From Bacillus xiamenensis (lineage in GTDB: Bacteria; Bacillota; Bacilli; Bacillales; Bacillaceae): a DNA stretch of 48,002 nucleotides. The stretch covers positions 1 to 48,002 of the forward strand of contig NZ_AMSH01000025.1 in assembly GCF_000300535.1 (NCBI RefSeq), given 5' to 3'. The notes beneath the pieces were generated by a model. That model saw nothing but the letters and a program-made list of their open reading frames with translations, was not told where the DNA came from and made no database searches. The position numbers and the translations under genes were made by a program. This document shows, piece after piece, positions 22,441 to 31,440 of this stretch (the stretch's first letter is position 1; every line of letters starts with the position of its first letter).

Positions 22441-22674
22441 ATGATGGTCGAAAAGATTCAGATCAGGCGGGCTTTTGTGATGCAGTATATGATCGAAAAC
22501 GATATGTCTTTAAATCAGCTCGCAGATGAAATTGGCATCTCTCCTGCCACACTCAGCAGGGTATTAAATGGTCACAGGAAGCCAGGACAGCTTGTCATTG
22601 GCAAAATGATTCATTACTTTGATAAGAAATTTGAAGATCTATTTTACTATGAAGATGTTGACAAAAGTCAATGA
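22441..22674 (+). CDS. Small Cro/CI-type DNA-binding protein
   Basis: A 77-residue protein consisting of little more than a helix-turn-helix: LNQLADEIGISPATLSRVLNGHRKPGQ. It resembles the small YvzC-type protein found beside the rghR genes in B. subtilis (tentative). It has a strong AGGAGG ribosome site ahead of tandem ATGs at 22441/22444. It is divergent from the RghR-like genes. The last codons contain the perfect inverted repeat TTGACAAAAGTCAA, which may control the AbrB-type gene downstream. Confidence 0.75.
   Translation: MMVEKIQIRRAFVMQYMIENDMSLNQLADEIGISPATLSRVLNGHRKPGQLVIGKMIHYFDKKFEDLFYYEDVDKSQ
22658..22671. promoter_or_regulatory. Inverted repeat, candidate operator before the AbrB-type gene
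   Basis: TTGAC-AAAA-GTCAA is a perfect 5-4-5 inverted repeat. Close variants lie at 21839-21852 (TTGACATTAGTTAA) and 22367-22380 (TTGACATAAGTAAA), each next to one of the small regulator genes. Confidence 0.45.
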
Positions 22675-22711
22675 ATGCAATCATCGTATCATCATAAAGG
22701 AGGCAACCTCA

Positions 22712-23002
22712 TTGAAAAGAACTGGGATGGTTAGACACATTGATTCTCTTGGTAGAATTGTTCTGCCTTCAGAAATGCGAAAGGTACTTAATATCAAAGA
22801 AGAGCAGCTGTTAGAAATTTTCATCGAAGATCAAACCATTATGCTGAAAAAATATGATGCAGACAAAAGCTGCCTTTTAACTGGAAAAATAACGAAACAC
22901 AACAAAAGCTATGGAAATGGCAAAGTGGTTCTGAGTCCTGAAGGAGCTGAACAGTTGTTAGTAGAATTAAAACAGCTCTTGCAAGAAGATGCAACTCGCT
23001 AA
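22712..23002 (+). CDS. AbrB/Abh-family transition-state regulator
   Basis: A 96-residue protein with an N-terminal swapped-hairpin AbrB domain: TGMVRHIDSLGRIVLPSEMRKVLNI, then DQTIMLKKY. The C-terminal part (SCLLTGKITKHNKSYGNGKVVLSPEGAEQLL) parallels B. subtilis Abh and AbrB, so it is a full-length member, not the short antitoxin type. TTG 22712 is chosen because AAAGGAGG lies seven bases upstream and it opens with the usual MK-x-x-G-V/M-V-R. It is probably a third AbrB-type paralogue of this genome. Targets are unknown; AbrB-type proteins often govern antimicrobial peptide genes. Confidence 0.82.
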   Translation: MKRTGMVRHIDSLGRIVLPSEMRKVLNIKEEQLLEIFIEDQTIMLKKYDADKSCLLTGKITKHNKSYGNGKVVLSPEGAEQLLVELKQLLQEDATR

Positions 23003-23188
23003 AAACGTTTTTTAACTCAAAAATTGCATATAAAAAATGCGGCATGCAGCACATTGGAGCGAAATTGAATCAAAATGACAAATAAAGTCGACAATATATA
23101 GGAAATCTTTATTTTGATGTTTCGTGACATGTACCTTGTTTTCATGTAAAATAAAGTTATGTGTACCAGTTTGTCTGGAGGTGTTTTC

Positions 23189-23422
23189 ATGCACGCATTT
23201 GTTATCACATTACTCGTAATTGTCAGTATCGCACTTATCATCGTTGTATTATTGCAATCAAGTAAAAGTGCTGGACTGTCAGGCGCTATTTCAGGTGGAG
23301 CCGAGCAGCTTTTCGGTAAGCAAAAAGCGAGAGGTCTTGACTTGATTCTTCACCGATTAACTGTCATTTTGTCAGTGCTTTTCTTCATCTTAACACTTGC
23401 ATTGGCATATTTAGGCGTGTAA
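23189..23422 (+). CDS. secG: Protein translocase subunit SecG
   Basis: A 77-residue membrane protein with two transmembrane helices (about residues 3-24 and 53-74) around a glycine-rich loop with [14 protein letters not shown], the SecG signature. It assists SecYE/SecA in protein export. The ATG at 23189 follows GGAGGTG. It precedes the esterase-rnr-smpB block, the same order as in B. subtilis. Confidence 0.95.
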   Translation: MHAFVITLLVIVSIALIIVVLLQSSKSAGLSGAISGGAEQLFGKQKARGLDLILHRLTVILSVLFFILTLALAYLGV

Positions 23423-23437
23423 GGCGCGAGTAACAGA

Positions 23438-23467
23438 AGGTCTGATCTTTTTTCAGACCTTTTTTTA
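23438..23467 (+). terminator. secG terminator
   Basis: AGGTCTGA / TCAGACCT with a T-rich loop is followed by seven T residues. Confidence 0.9.
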
Positions 23468-23546
23468 TTATTAGCACTCTTTTGTGTTTGTTTCGTACAT
23501 ACAGGTGGAAAATATAAACTATATCAAAAAGAAAGGAAGTCACATC

Positions 23547-24293
23547 ATGAAAGTTGTTACACCAAAACCATTTACGTTCAAAGGTGGAGAAAAGGCGGTG
23601 CTTCTTCTTCACGGTTTTACTGGGAATACAGCAGATGTTCGGATGCTTGGGCGCTATTTGAATGAAAGAGGGTATACATGCCATGCACCTCAATACAAAG
23701 GACACGGCGTACCGCCAGAGGAACTTGTCCATACAGGCCCGGTAGATTGGTGGAAAGATGTAGAAGAAGGTTATCAATTTTTAAAAGATGAGGGCTATGA
23801 GGAGATTGCTGTATGCGGACTATCCCTCGGAGGAGTTTTTTCATTGAAATTAGGTTACACTGTACCTGTAAAGGGAATTGTACCTATGTGTGCACCTATG
23901 TACATAAAAAGTGAAGAAGTCATGTACCAGGGTGTACTAGATTATGCCCGTAACTATAAAAAATTCGAGGGTAAGTCAGAGGATCAGATTGAACGAGAAA
24001 TGGAAGAGTTCAAGAAAACACCAATGAATACGCTCAAGGCTCTTCAAGAACTGATTGCAGAAGTGAGAAACAATGTTGACATGATTTATTCACCTACTTT
24101 TGTTGTTCAGGCACGTCATGATCATATGATTAATACAGACAGTGCAAATATTATTTATAACGAAGTAGAGACAGATGAAAAACATTTGAAATGGTATGAA
24201 GAATCAGGCCATGTCATTACGCTTGATAAAGAGCGAGAGAAGGTTCATCAGGATGTATATGCATTCTTAGAATCACTCGATTGGTCAATTTAA
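23547..24293 (+). CDS. est: Carboxylesterase (Est30/YvaK type)
   Basis: A 248-residue alpha/beta-hydrolase. The nucleophile Ser93 is in GLSLGG, the acid Asp192 in ARHDH and the base His222 in ESGHVI, numbering within one residue of Geobacillus Est30. The oxyanion segment is LLHGFTGN. It probably hydrolyses short-chain acyl esters; the physiological substrate is unknown. The ATG at 23547 is preceded by AAAGGAAG; the longer reading from 23484 adds an unconserved tail. It lies 20 bp upstream of rnr and is likely co-transcribed. Confidence 0.93.
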   Translation: MKVVTPKPFTFKGGEKAVLLLHGFTGNTADVRMLGRYLNERGYTCHAPQYKGHGVPPEELVHTGPVDWWKDVEEGYQFLKDEGYEEIAVCGLSLGGVFSLKLGYTVPVKGIVPMCAPMYIKSEEVMYQGVLDYARNYKKFEGKSEDQIEREMEEFKKTPMNTLKALQELIAEVRNNVDMIYSPTFVVQARHDHMINTDSANIIYNEVETDEKHLKWYEESGHVITLDKEREKVHQDVYAFLESLDWSI

Positions 24294-24312
24294 ATATATA
24301 GAGGGTTAGAGT

Positions 24313-26655
24313 GTGCAAAAAGAAGAATTTATGGATGAACTACTTACGTTTATGCAGGAAGAGGCGTACAAACCGTTAACGGTACAAGAATTAGAAGTCA
24401 TGATGGAAATTACCAATCCGGATGATTATAAAGAGCTCGTCAAAGCACTTGTGATATTAGAGGATCAGGGACTTATCGTCCGTACCCGCAGCGACCGCTA
24501 TGGTGTACCAGAAAAAATGAACTTGGTAAAAGGGAAGCTGTCTGCTCATGCAAAAGGATTTGCGTTTGTGACACCTGAAGAGTTTGGACAGGATGATATT
24601 TTCATTCCGCCTAATGAGCTGGGCACAGCGATGAATGGTGATACCGTCATGGTGCGTGTCAGCCATAAATCAAACGGCACCAAAAAAGAAGGAACTGTCA
24701 TCCGTATTCTAGAGCGTAATACTCAGACGGTTGTCGGTACCTATACAGAAACGAAAAGCTTTGGTTTTGTCATTCCGGATGATAAAAAAATCACAAACGA
24801 TATCTTTATTCCGAAATCAGCTAAAAACGGAGCGGTTGAAGGTCATAAGGTTGTTGTGACACTGACAAGTTATCCAGAAGGCAGAATGAGCGCAGAGGGT
24901 GAAGTGACTGAAATCTTAGGTCATAAAAATGACCCTGGCATTGATATTTTGTCGATCATTCATAAACACGGTCTGCCAGGTGAGTTCCCTGAAGAAGCAC
25001 TGAAGCAGGCGGCAGACACACCTGAAACAATTGATGAAAAAGATCTGGAAGGCAGACGTGATCTGCGCAACGAGACGATTGTAACAATTGACGGTGCAGA
25101 TGCAAAGGACTTAGATGATGCCGTTACTGTGCAAAAGCTGGATGATGGTAAATACAAGCTAGGGGTGCATATTGCGGATGTCTCTCATTATGTGACGGAG
25201 AATTCCCCAATTGATCGGGAAGCCTATGAGCGCGGGACGAGTGTGTATCTTGTAGACCGCGTTATCCCAATGATTCCTCATCGTCTGTCAAACGGTATTT
25301 GTTCATTAAATCCGAAAGTCGATCGTCTTACACTGTCTTGTGAAATGGTTATTGATCAAAACGGGAAGGTTGTCAAACACGAAATTTTCCAAAGTGTGAT
25401 CAAAACGACAGAGAGAATGACGTATTCCGATGTGAATAAGATTTTAGTGGACCAAGACGAAGAGCTTCTAGACAAATATGAGCCGCTTGTACCGATGTTC
25501 CAAGAGATGGAGAAGCTTGCAGAAATTCTTCGCGACAAGCGGATGGAGCGTGGAGCTGTAGACTTTGATTTCAAGGAAGCAAAAGTGCTTGTAGATGATG
25601 AAGGAGTAGCGAAAGATGTGGTCATTCGTGAGCGTTCTGTCGCCGAGAAATTAATTGAAGAATTCATGCTGGTTGCAAACGAAACAGTTGCCGAGCATTT
25701 CCACTGGATGAATGTGCCGTTCATTTACCGAATTCACGAAGAACCAAATCCCGAGAAGCTTCAGCGCTTTTTAGAGTTCGTGACGACATTTGGTTACATT
25801 GTCAAAGGAACGTCAACAAATATTCACCCGCGTGCACTTCAAAGTGTACTCGATGCCGTCCGTGATCAGCCGGAAGAAGTCGTCATTCAAACTGTGATGC
25901 TTCGCTCTATGAAACAGGCGAAGTATGATCCAGAAAGCATTGGCCATTTTGGATTATCAACGGAATTCTATACACACTTCACATCGCCGATCCGCCGTTA
26001 CCCGGATTTAATCGTGCATAGGCTGATCAGAACCTATTTAATAGAGAAAAAGACAGACGAAGCGACCCTTGAAAAGTGGGGACAACTGTTGCCAGAAATC
26101 GCAGATCATGCATCTACAATGGAGCGCCGCTCTGTTGATGCTGAGCGCGAAACAGATGACCTGAAAAAGGCAGAGTATATGCTTGATAAAATCGGTGAAG
26201 AGTTTGATGGTATGATTAGTTCGGTCACGAATTTCGGACTATTCGTTGAACTGCCGAATACGATAGAAGGTCTTGTCCATGTGAGCTACATGACAGACGA
26301 TTATTATCGCTTTGATGAACAGCACTTTGCCATGATCGGTGAACGTACAGGAAATGTCTACCGTATCGGTGATGAAATCACTGTCAAAGTAGTTGATGTC
26401 AATAAAGATGAGCATTCGATTGATTTTGAAATCGTCGGAATGAAAGGCACTCGCCGTAAATCGCCAAAAGACTTCAAGTTCAAAAAGCGGACAGATCCAC
26501 CAGCCAAAAGAGGGCGCGGAGGTCAAAAACCTTCTGGAGAAAAAGCCAAAGATGAAAAAAGCGGTGGAGAGTGGTTTACGAGCCGTAAAAAGAAGAAAAA
26601 GAAAAAACGCGTATTTGATAACGCACCGAAACAAAAGCGCAAAAAGAAAAAGTAA
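24313..26655 (+). CDS. rnr: Ribonuclease R
   Basis: A 780-residue processive 3'-5' exoribonuclease of the RNB family that degrades structured RNA and non-stop mRNA tagged by trans-translation. In order it has an N-terminal helix-turn-helix-like region, two cold-shock domains, the RNB catalytic domain with acidic metal ligands in [14 protein letters not shown], an S1 domain near residues 630-710, and a very basic tail rich in K/R (last 70 residues). The GTG start at 24313 follows GAGGGTTAGA. The neighbour smpB and the tmRNA gene complete the functional module. Confidence 0.97.
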   Translation: MQKEEFMDELLTFMQEEAYKPLTVQELEVMMEITNPDDYKELVKALVILEDQGLIVRTRSDRYGVPEKMNLVKGKLSAHAKGFAFVTPEEFGQDDIFIPPNELGTAMNGDTVMVRVSHKSNGTKKEGTVIRILERNTQTVVGTYTETKSFGFVIPDDKKITNDIFIPKSAKNGAVEGHKVVVTLTSYPEGRMSAEGEVTEILGHKNDPGIDILSIIHKHGLPGEFPEEALKQAADTPETIDEKDLEGRRDLRNETIVTIDGADAKDLDDAVTVQKLDDGKYKLGVHIADVSHYVTENSPIDREAYERGTSVYLVDRVIPMIPHRLSNGICSLNPKVDRLTLSCEMVIDQNGKVVKHEIFQSVIKTTERMTYSDVNKILVDQDEELLDKYEPLVPMFQEMEKLAEILRDKRMERGAVDFDFKEAKVLVDDEGVAKDVVIRERSVAEKLIEEFMLVANETVAEHFHWMNVPFIYRIHEEPNPEKLQRFLEFVTTFGYIVKGTSTNIHPRALQSVLDAVRDQPEEVVIQTVMLRSMKQAKYDPESIGHFGLSTEFYTHFTSPIRRYPDLIVHRLIRTYLIEKKTDEATLEKWGQLLPEIADHASTMERRSVDAERETDDLKKAEYMLDKIGEEFDGMISSVTNFGLFVELPNTIEGLVHVSYMTDDYYRFDEQHFAMIGERTGNVYRIGDEITVKVVDVNKDEHSIDFEIVGMKGTRRKSPKDFKFKKRTDPPAKRGRGGQKPSGEKAKDEKSGGEWFTSRKKKKKKKRVFDNAPKQKRKKKK

Positions 26656-26794
26656 CGTGACAAAAAGCAAATAGGGCATCATGCTCTATTTGCTTTTTGA
26701 CCACGTAGCGTCAGCATTGTCGAAAGCTGGATTGTTTGATAAAATAATCCGTACGATTTGGACCGTGTTTGTGTCAAAAGGAGGGTGTTCGCCA

Positions 26795-27265
26795 ATGCCA
26801 AAGGGAGAGGGAAAAGTTGTTTCCCAAAACAAAAAAGCAAATCATGACTATTTTATAGAAGAAACCTACGAAGCCGGCCTTGTGCTACAAGGGACGGAAA
26901 TCAAATCAATTCGAGCAGGAAAAGTGAATTTAAAAGATTCCTTTGCCAAAATCGAACGAGGAGAAGTGTTTCTTCACAACATGCACGTAAGCCCATACGA
27001 GCAGGGGAACCGTTATAACCATGATCCGCTGAGAACAAGAAAGCTGCTGCTTCATCGCAAGCAAATCAGCAAATTGATTGGTGCCACTAAGGAAGAGGGC
27101 TATTCACTTGTTCCCATTAAACTCTATTTGAAAAATGGCTTTGCCAAAGTGCTAATCGGAGTCGGTAAAGGGAAAAAGAAATACGATAAGCGTGAAGATT
27201 TGAAGAAAAAAGATGCAAAACGTGAAATCGAGCGTGCCTTCCGTGATCGGCAAAAGCAATTCTAG
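26795..27265 (+). CDS. smpB: SsrA-binding protein SmpB
   Basis: A 156-residue OB-fold protein that delivers tmRNA to stalled ribosomes. Family features include an N-terminal [29 protein letters not shown] block, the central [12 protein letters not shown], and a basic tail ending [20 protein letters not shown] that mimics mRNA in the empty channel. The ATG at 26795 follows AAAGGAGGG; in-frame upstream codons are out of family length. It is followed after 180 bp by ssrA. Confidence 0.97.
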   Translation: MPKGEGKVVSQNKKANHDYFIEETYEAGLVLQGTEIKSIRAGKVNLKDSFAKIERGEVFLHNMHVSPYEQGNRYNHDPLRTRKLLLHRKQISKLIGATKEEGYSLVPIKLYLKNGFAKVLIGVGKGKKKYDKREDLKKKDAKREIERAFRDRQKQF

Positions 27266-27357
27266 TCTAGAGCGGATTGCTTGCTGAGGCCCGAAGCACT
27301 ATGCTACAATATGATATGCAGTCATCAATCATCGTCATTTTTTACAGAAACCACCAG

Positions 27358-27385
27358 TTGTTTCGAACGATGAAGTTGTTATAAT
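27358..27385 (+). promoter_or_regulatory. Promoter of ssrA
   Basis: TTGTTT (27358-27363) and TATAAT (27380-27385) with a 16-bp spacer. It predicts a precursor with about 50 nt of 5' leader that is trimmed to the mature tmRNA. Confidence 0.7.
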
Positions 27386-27445
27386 AGTTATATACGGAAG
27401 CAGTTAAGCTAAAGAACGTTTCCATCCCGTATATCCCTTTTACAA

Positions 27446-27809
27446 GGGGACGTTACGGATTCGACAGGGATGGTTCGAGCTTAGGCTGCGAGCCGAGAGG
27501 CGATCTCGTTAACACGCACTTAAATGTAACTGGCAAAACTAAAAGTTTTAACCAAAACTTAGCACTAGCTGCCTAATAAGCGCAGCGAGCTCTTCCTGAC
27601 ATCGCCTATGTGTCTGTGAGGAGCCCAATGAAGTAGGCTACGCTTACGTTTTCGTCTGAGGACGTAAGAAGAGATCCATCAGACTAGCTCTCCAAGCGCC
27701 CGTCAGCAGGCATGAGGATGAGTGAACACGTAAATATGTTGACTACGCTCGTAGACGCTTAAGTAATCGATGTCTCTGGACGTGGGTTCGACTCCCACCG
27801 TCTCCATCA
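27446..27809 (+). ncRNA. ssrA: Transfer-messenger RNA (tmRNA)
   Basis: The 5' end GGGGACGTTACGGATTCGAC pairs with the 3' acceptor strand CGTCTCC, and the T-arm GGGTTCGACTCCCACC is intact. The tag reading frame runs from GGC at 27532 to TAA at 27574-27576 and encodes GKTKSFNQNLALAA after the resume alanine. This differs from the B. subtilis tag (AGKTNSFNQNVALAA) at two positions but keeps the C-terminal LAA degron. The 3' end reads CTCCA-TCA, so the terminal CCA seems not to be encoded and must be added by tRNA nucleotidyltransferase; the mature end is at 27806 before CCA addition. Foreign-looking DNA begins directly after it. Confidence 0.96.
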
Positions 27810-27885
27810 AAACTTTTAGAACGCAGTCGTATCAAGGGTTTGAAAGCCCTTGGTGCGGGTCTGGCAACATTTTGGCAACATGTAT
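27810..27885. other. Candidate attachment-site remnant downstream of ssrA
   Basis: Directly after the tmRNA lies a small hairpin region (CAAGGG...CCCTTG) and two direct repeats of TGGCAACAT, at 27862 and 27873, 11 bp apart. Short direct repeats of this kind resemble arm-type sites of tyrosine integrases, and the 3' end of ssrA is a classical integration target. No integrase gene is present. The remaining 85 bp to the next terminator hold nothing recognisable. Confidence 0.4.
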
Positions 27886-27969
27886 GAGTTTCCTAAACGT
27901 TTGGTCAGCATCTAAGGATTTGTTAACAATCTTTTTATTCTTTATAAACATTACATATTTCAATAAAAA

Positions 27970-27999
27970 AAGACGCTATTTTCAGCGTCTTTTTTTTAT
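27970..27999 (+). terminator. Terminator downstream of ssrA
   Basis: AGACGCT / AGCGTCT flanked by A and T runs (eight T residues). It is about 160 bp after the tmRNA 3' end. From here to 28168 the sequence is AT-rich with no gene. Confidence 0.8.
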
Positions 28000-28168
28000 T
28001 CGATAATCTAAATTTCTATTCATATTCAAATGCTTATTATTTCGAGAGCGTCTATTTTTCAAAAAAATACCTTTAAATGAATATTATCCTATCTTCATCA
28101 TGTTTATGTTGAAATAAACTTATAATGTTTAATATTAACATTTATAGTAGGTATTTGTAACGGTGGCG

Positions 28169-28958
28169 ATGAATGAATTTCTCAAGAAAGTTTCAATTTT
28201 AACAGTCATTCTTTTTACAATTAGTTCATTATCGACTTTAACTAGTTTCGCAGAGACAGAGTCAGATAATGAGAAACAGCCCGTTTTAGAGGGAGTTTTA
28301 GTAGGTGAAACAGTAGATGGCATCAATTCAAAGAATGTTCAATTGAGTAAGGAGGTTTTATCTGAGGAATTCGATCTCGAAGAAGAGGTTAGAAATATGC
28401 CTTCAATAGATGAAATGACGAAAGATGAGAAGCAACTTTTTAATAAAATAGTAGAAGAACAAACAGAGCTTTCAAATGTAAATGAGAAGGAAATATTTAA
28501 ACAAGAATTAACAAATTTCTTTGATAAATATTCTGATACATATAATGATTTGACTGCAGCACGCACAAAAAGAGTTAGTGGAGGGAATAAATGATGCAAC
28601 ACTAGAAGAAAATGATGATTTTGCATTTGCTAAAGATGTATTTGTTTCTTCTTTTGGGGTGAAAGAAATTCAAGCTGCTAAAAAGAAAAAATCATCAGGT
28701 ATAAAGGTCGGTGTCTCTGTTAGATTTGCAGGTGCAGTTTTCAATGCAGTGATTGGTTTTGCTGTTGGGGGTGGTGTAGGTGTTATACAATCATTTATTA
28801 TTAAAAAAGGTAAAGCGGAAGCTAAAAGAATATTTACTAAAACTGTGACAAGTAGATTAAAGGCGTGGGGAGCTAAAAAATTAGCGATCTCTATTGGTGT
28901 TGCTGTTGCAATTGCTTTAATTATTTGGATATCGGAACTCAAATTGCTAAACAGTTAG
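28169..28958 (+). pseudogene. Frameshifted secreted protein, possible bacteriocin-type precursor
   Basis: Two overlapping reading frames make one sensible protein if joined. The first (28169-28594) starts with a signal peptide (FLKKVSILTVILFTISSL...SFAE), then an acidic helical region. The second becomes open after a stop at 28551 and reads AQKELVEGINDATLEENDDF, then a glycine-rich hydrophobic region (VGGGVGVIQ), a basic stretch and a final membrane segment ending ELKLLNS. The junction is near 28552-28570; a one-base change there would restore a single chain of about 260 residues. The second frame alone has a GTG at 28578. Secretion signal plus hydrophobic C-terminal half and a small membrane protein next door recall bacteriocin/immunity pairs such as SdpC-type toxins, but I find no specific match. 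Strongly AT-rich, unlike its neighbours. Confidence 0.5.
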
Positions 28959-29015
28959 ATAAGAGGGATAAGCACCCTAATAATGGTTGGGTAGATATAT
29001 ATTAGGAGGAATGTT

Positions 29016-29177
29016 GTGAAGAGGATGATGAAGTATGCTGTGATGATTTTATTTATGAGTGTATTTTTCTATTATTACAATATGTTTGTACCTAAAAATT
29101 TTCTGTACCTTTTAATTGCATTTCCAATTTGCTTTGTTGCTATAAACATAATTGATAAGCTATTTACGAATAAATGA
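29016..29177 (+). CDS. Small membrane protein, possible immunity partner (53 aa)
   Basis: A 53-residue protein with two hydrophobic stretches (MKYAVMILFMSVFFYYY and LYLLIAFPICFVAINII) and basic ends. AGGAGGA (29004-29010) gives a suitable ribosome site for the GTG at 29016; an ATG at 29011 stops at once. It follows the frameshifted secreted-protein gene by 57 bp and shares its low GC. Function unknown; immunity is an inference from position. Confidence 0.5.
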   Translation: MKRMMKYAVMILFMSVFFYYYNMFVPKNFLYLLIAFPICFVAINIIDKLFTNK

Positions 29178-29218
29178 TTATAAGAATAAGCAAGCCTCAT
29201 GTTTGCTTATTCTTATAA
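29178..29218 (+). terminator. Long perfect stem-loop after the small membrane protein
   Basis: A 16-bp perfect stem (TTATAAGAATAAGCAA and its complement) with a nine-base loop begins directly after the stop codon. There is no T-tract beyond TAATT, yet the strength of the stem suggests it ends the islet's transcript. The 90 bp that follow show nothing further. Confidence 0.65.
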
Positions 29219-29310
29219 TTAGATTTGTATCGGTATATCATTCTATCGGCCGATTAGAGTGATCCTTAGATATTGTTTATCCATGTTCAACTTTTATTAA
29301 AATGTTATCG

Positions 29311-29628
29311 TTATCTAAAATGTTTCCTCGAATAAGTCTCTAAAAACCGAACAAACAAAGGACAAACCACAATCACCGCCATCACCATCAAAAACCGATC
29401 CGACATAAACTCCAAAAACGTTGTTTGAATCACATAAACCGCAATCAGCAGTAAATAACTTACCAAAAAGAACAACCCAGATCGTCTTTTTTCAAATGGC
29501 TTCTCTAAAAGAATGAGCATAAACAAACATGCCATGAGGATCAAAAAAGTCATATTCTTTTCATGCCTCCTCCGCATTTGATCCCCAAATTGTACATATA
29601 ATTCTTCTGCCGCAACATGCTTTTCCAT
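29311..29628 (-). CDS. Hypothetical small membrane protein
   Basis: A protein of up to 105 residues with three hydrophobic segments and a basic C-terminus (LETYSRKHFR). No family recognised. The start is uncertain: ATG 29628 gives the longer form with a charged N-terminus, whereas ATG 29553 (starting MTFLILMACL) lies after a strong GGAGGAGG and would give about 80 residues. It stands alone on the minus strand, divergent from the diguanylate cyclase gene, in an otherwise unexplained 500-bp region. Confidence 0.5.
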   Translation of the reverse strand: MEKHVAAEELYVQFGDQMRRRHEKNMTFLILMACLFMLILLEKPFEKRRSGLFFLVSYLLLIAVYVIQTTFLEFMSDRFLMVMAVIVVCPLFVRFLETYSRKHFR

Positions 29629-29793
29629 CAATTTGAGCAAAGAGTATTGAAATCAGAGATGTCATCACAAGTAAAATGCTCGGAACTTTACAAAAAATCT
29701 CCAATCAATTCAAAATCGCATCTTCCCATTTGTGACGTCCTCATATATAGTTATATTAGACTAGTTCTAAATAACTGAAATTGGGGCGTTTAC

Positions 29794-31395
29794 ATGAATT
29801 CGATTGTTTTACATTTTATTGTGATCATGAGTGTTTCTGGCATTCTGTCCGTGATCTTATCAATCATTGCTCATGCAAATCGCCATCGGTATATTGGCTG
29901 TCAATTGTTTATGTACATGTCTGCGGCAACTGCGATTTATATTTTTGGGCACACGTTTGAATTGTTGGCACGTACCCCTCAAGAAATCATGTTCTGGGTT
30001 AGTTTTCAATACATAGGTCTTCCGTTCATCGCACCGTTCAGCCTCATGATTGTGCTGCAATTTACGGGTTTTTATCAATATATAACAAAGCGCCGCGTGC
30101 TTTTCATCTTACTGATTCCCATTCTCACCACCATTATGGTGTTCACCAATTCTTTTCATTCACTTTTTTACCGAAGCATCACGCTGCATACTTTAGACGG
30201 GTTTTTACTGGCTGATTTTAGGATTGGGTATTGGTATATCATTCATGGCGTCTATACCTTTGGCTGTTCAATGCTCGCAGTCTTTATGCTGCTTTGGTTT
30301 TTACGTGTGACCAAAAAAGAATATTTAAAACAGATTCTGATCCTGCTCGTTGGCATGTTATTGCCGATCACGACCTCTTTTATCTATTTATTAGGTCTCA
30401 CGCCTTTTCACATTGACCCAGTACCAGTGGTGATGTTTTTAACCAACGCTCTTTATTTATGGGCGATTATGTCCTTTCATCTCTTTAAGCTTTCTCCTAT
30501 TGCGATGGAGCGTGTGTTTGAGCATATGTCAGAAGGCGTTCTCATTTTGGATCGTTACGGAACGCTCATCGATTATAATCCTGCGGCTGCGTCGATTATT
30601 CCGATACTTTCTAAAAAGGGAATCGGCTATAAAATCGAGGATATTTTCTCAGGGGTCATCAAAGAGTCCTCGTTTATTCAGTGGTTGCGTTCTCCGCAGG
30701 ATCATTCGCATTATGATTTGATGTGGGAAAAAGAGCAGCCCTGCTATTATCATCTGACCGCTTCTTCTCTATTTAATAAGAGAGGTGAGATCGAGGGCAG
30801 GCAAATTGTGATTAGTGATGTTACGGAGCAGCGTTTGCTGCAGGAGGAGCTGGAGCGTCGCGCGTATATAGATGGTTTAACGAATATCTTCAATCGTTCT
30901 TCTTTCATTGAACGAACACAGATGATATTGGAAGAGGATGCACAGAATACCGCCATTTTACTGTTTGATATTGATTTCTTTAAACAAATCAATGATACGC
31001 ACGGACATCATATTGGGGACGAGGCACTTCGTCATGTTGTCTCCATTTGTCAGCAGCATTTAAAGGTGGATGATTTATTTGGCCGATATGGTGGAGAAGA
31101 GTTTGCCATTTGTCTGCCGCAGCATTCATTTGAAGAAGCATGTCATATCGCAGAACAAATAAGACATTCCTTTGAAGTGAGCTTCTTTCAGGCTGATGAG
31201 AAAAAAGTACAAGTGACAGCGAGCTTCGGCATCGCCCATACAGCGAATGATTCCCCTATATTAGAAAAGCTTCTATTCGAGGCGGATCAAGCCTTGTATA
31301 TGTCAAAACGCCACGGACGTAATCGGATTTATTCATCAACTGGTGAAGACTATATACCACATCAGAGACATGACCTGCCGCCAGCTTCTCATTGA
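29794..31395 (+). CDS. Membrane-bound diguanylate cyclase (7TM sensor-PAS-GGDEF)
   Basis: A 533-residue protein predicted to make cyclic di-GMP. The N-terminal half (about residues 1-225) has seven hydrophobic segments resembling the histidine-kinase N-terminal 7TM sensor domain. A PAS domain (about 235-350, ending ISDVTEQRLLQEELE) follows. The C-terminal GGDEF domain begins AYIDGLTNIFNR and has the active-site loop RYGGEEF (GGEEF at 433-437), so it should be catalytically active. The allosteric I-site RxxD is KVDD here, which may remove product inhibition. It has no partner gene; c-di-GMP in Bacillus controls motility and exopolysaccharide. Confidence 0.9.
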   Translation: MNSIVLHFIVIMSVSGILSVILSIIAHANRHRYIGCQLFMYMSAATAIYIFGHTFELLARTPQEIMFWVSFQYIGLPFIAPFSLMIVLQFTGFYQYITKRRVLFILLIPILTTIMVFTNSFHSLFYRSITLHTLDGFLLADFRIGYWYIIHGVYTFGCSMLAVFMLLWFLRVTKKEYLKQILILLVGMLLPITTSFIYLLGLTPFHIDPVPVVMFLTNALYLWAIMSFHLFKLSPIAMERVFEHMSEGVLILDRYGTLIDYNPAAASIIPILSKKGIGYKIEDIFSGVIKESSFIQWLRSPQDHSHYDLMWEKEQPCYYHLTASSLFNKRGEIEGRQIVISDVTEQRLLQEELERRAYIDGLTNIFNRSSFIERTQMILEEDAQNTAILLFDIDFFKQINDTHGHHIGDEALRHVVSICQQHLKVDDLFGRYGGEEFAICLPQHSFEEACHIAEQIRHSFEVSFFQADEKKVQVTASFGIAHTANDSPILEKLLFEADQALYMSKRHGRNRIYSSTGEDYIPHQRHDLPPASH

Positions 31396-31420
31396 CTGTT
31401 GTCCTTCATTTAGATATGAT
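31392..31420 (+). promoter_or_regulatory. Promoter of the yybP riboswitch leader
   Basis: TTGACT (31392-31397) and TATGAT (31415-31420) separated by 17 bp, overlapping the stop codon of the upstream gene. The transcript would start near 31427, just before the riboswitch. Confidence 0.8.
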
Positions 31421-31440
31421 AAACATAACATTTGAACGGT

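Noticed and set aside
28163-28958. Assignment of the broken secreted protein to the SdpC family
   Set aside because: General layout is similar, but the two-cysteine toxin core of SdpC is missing; only described as possible bacteriocin type.
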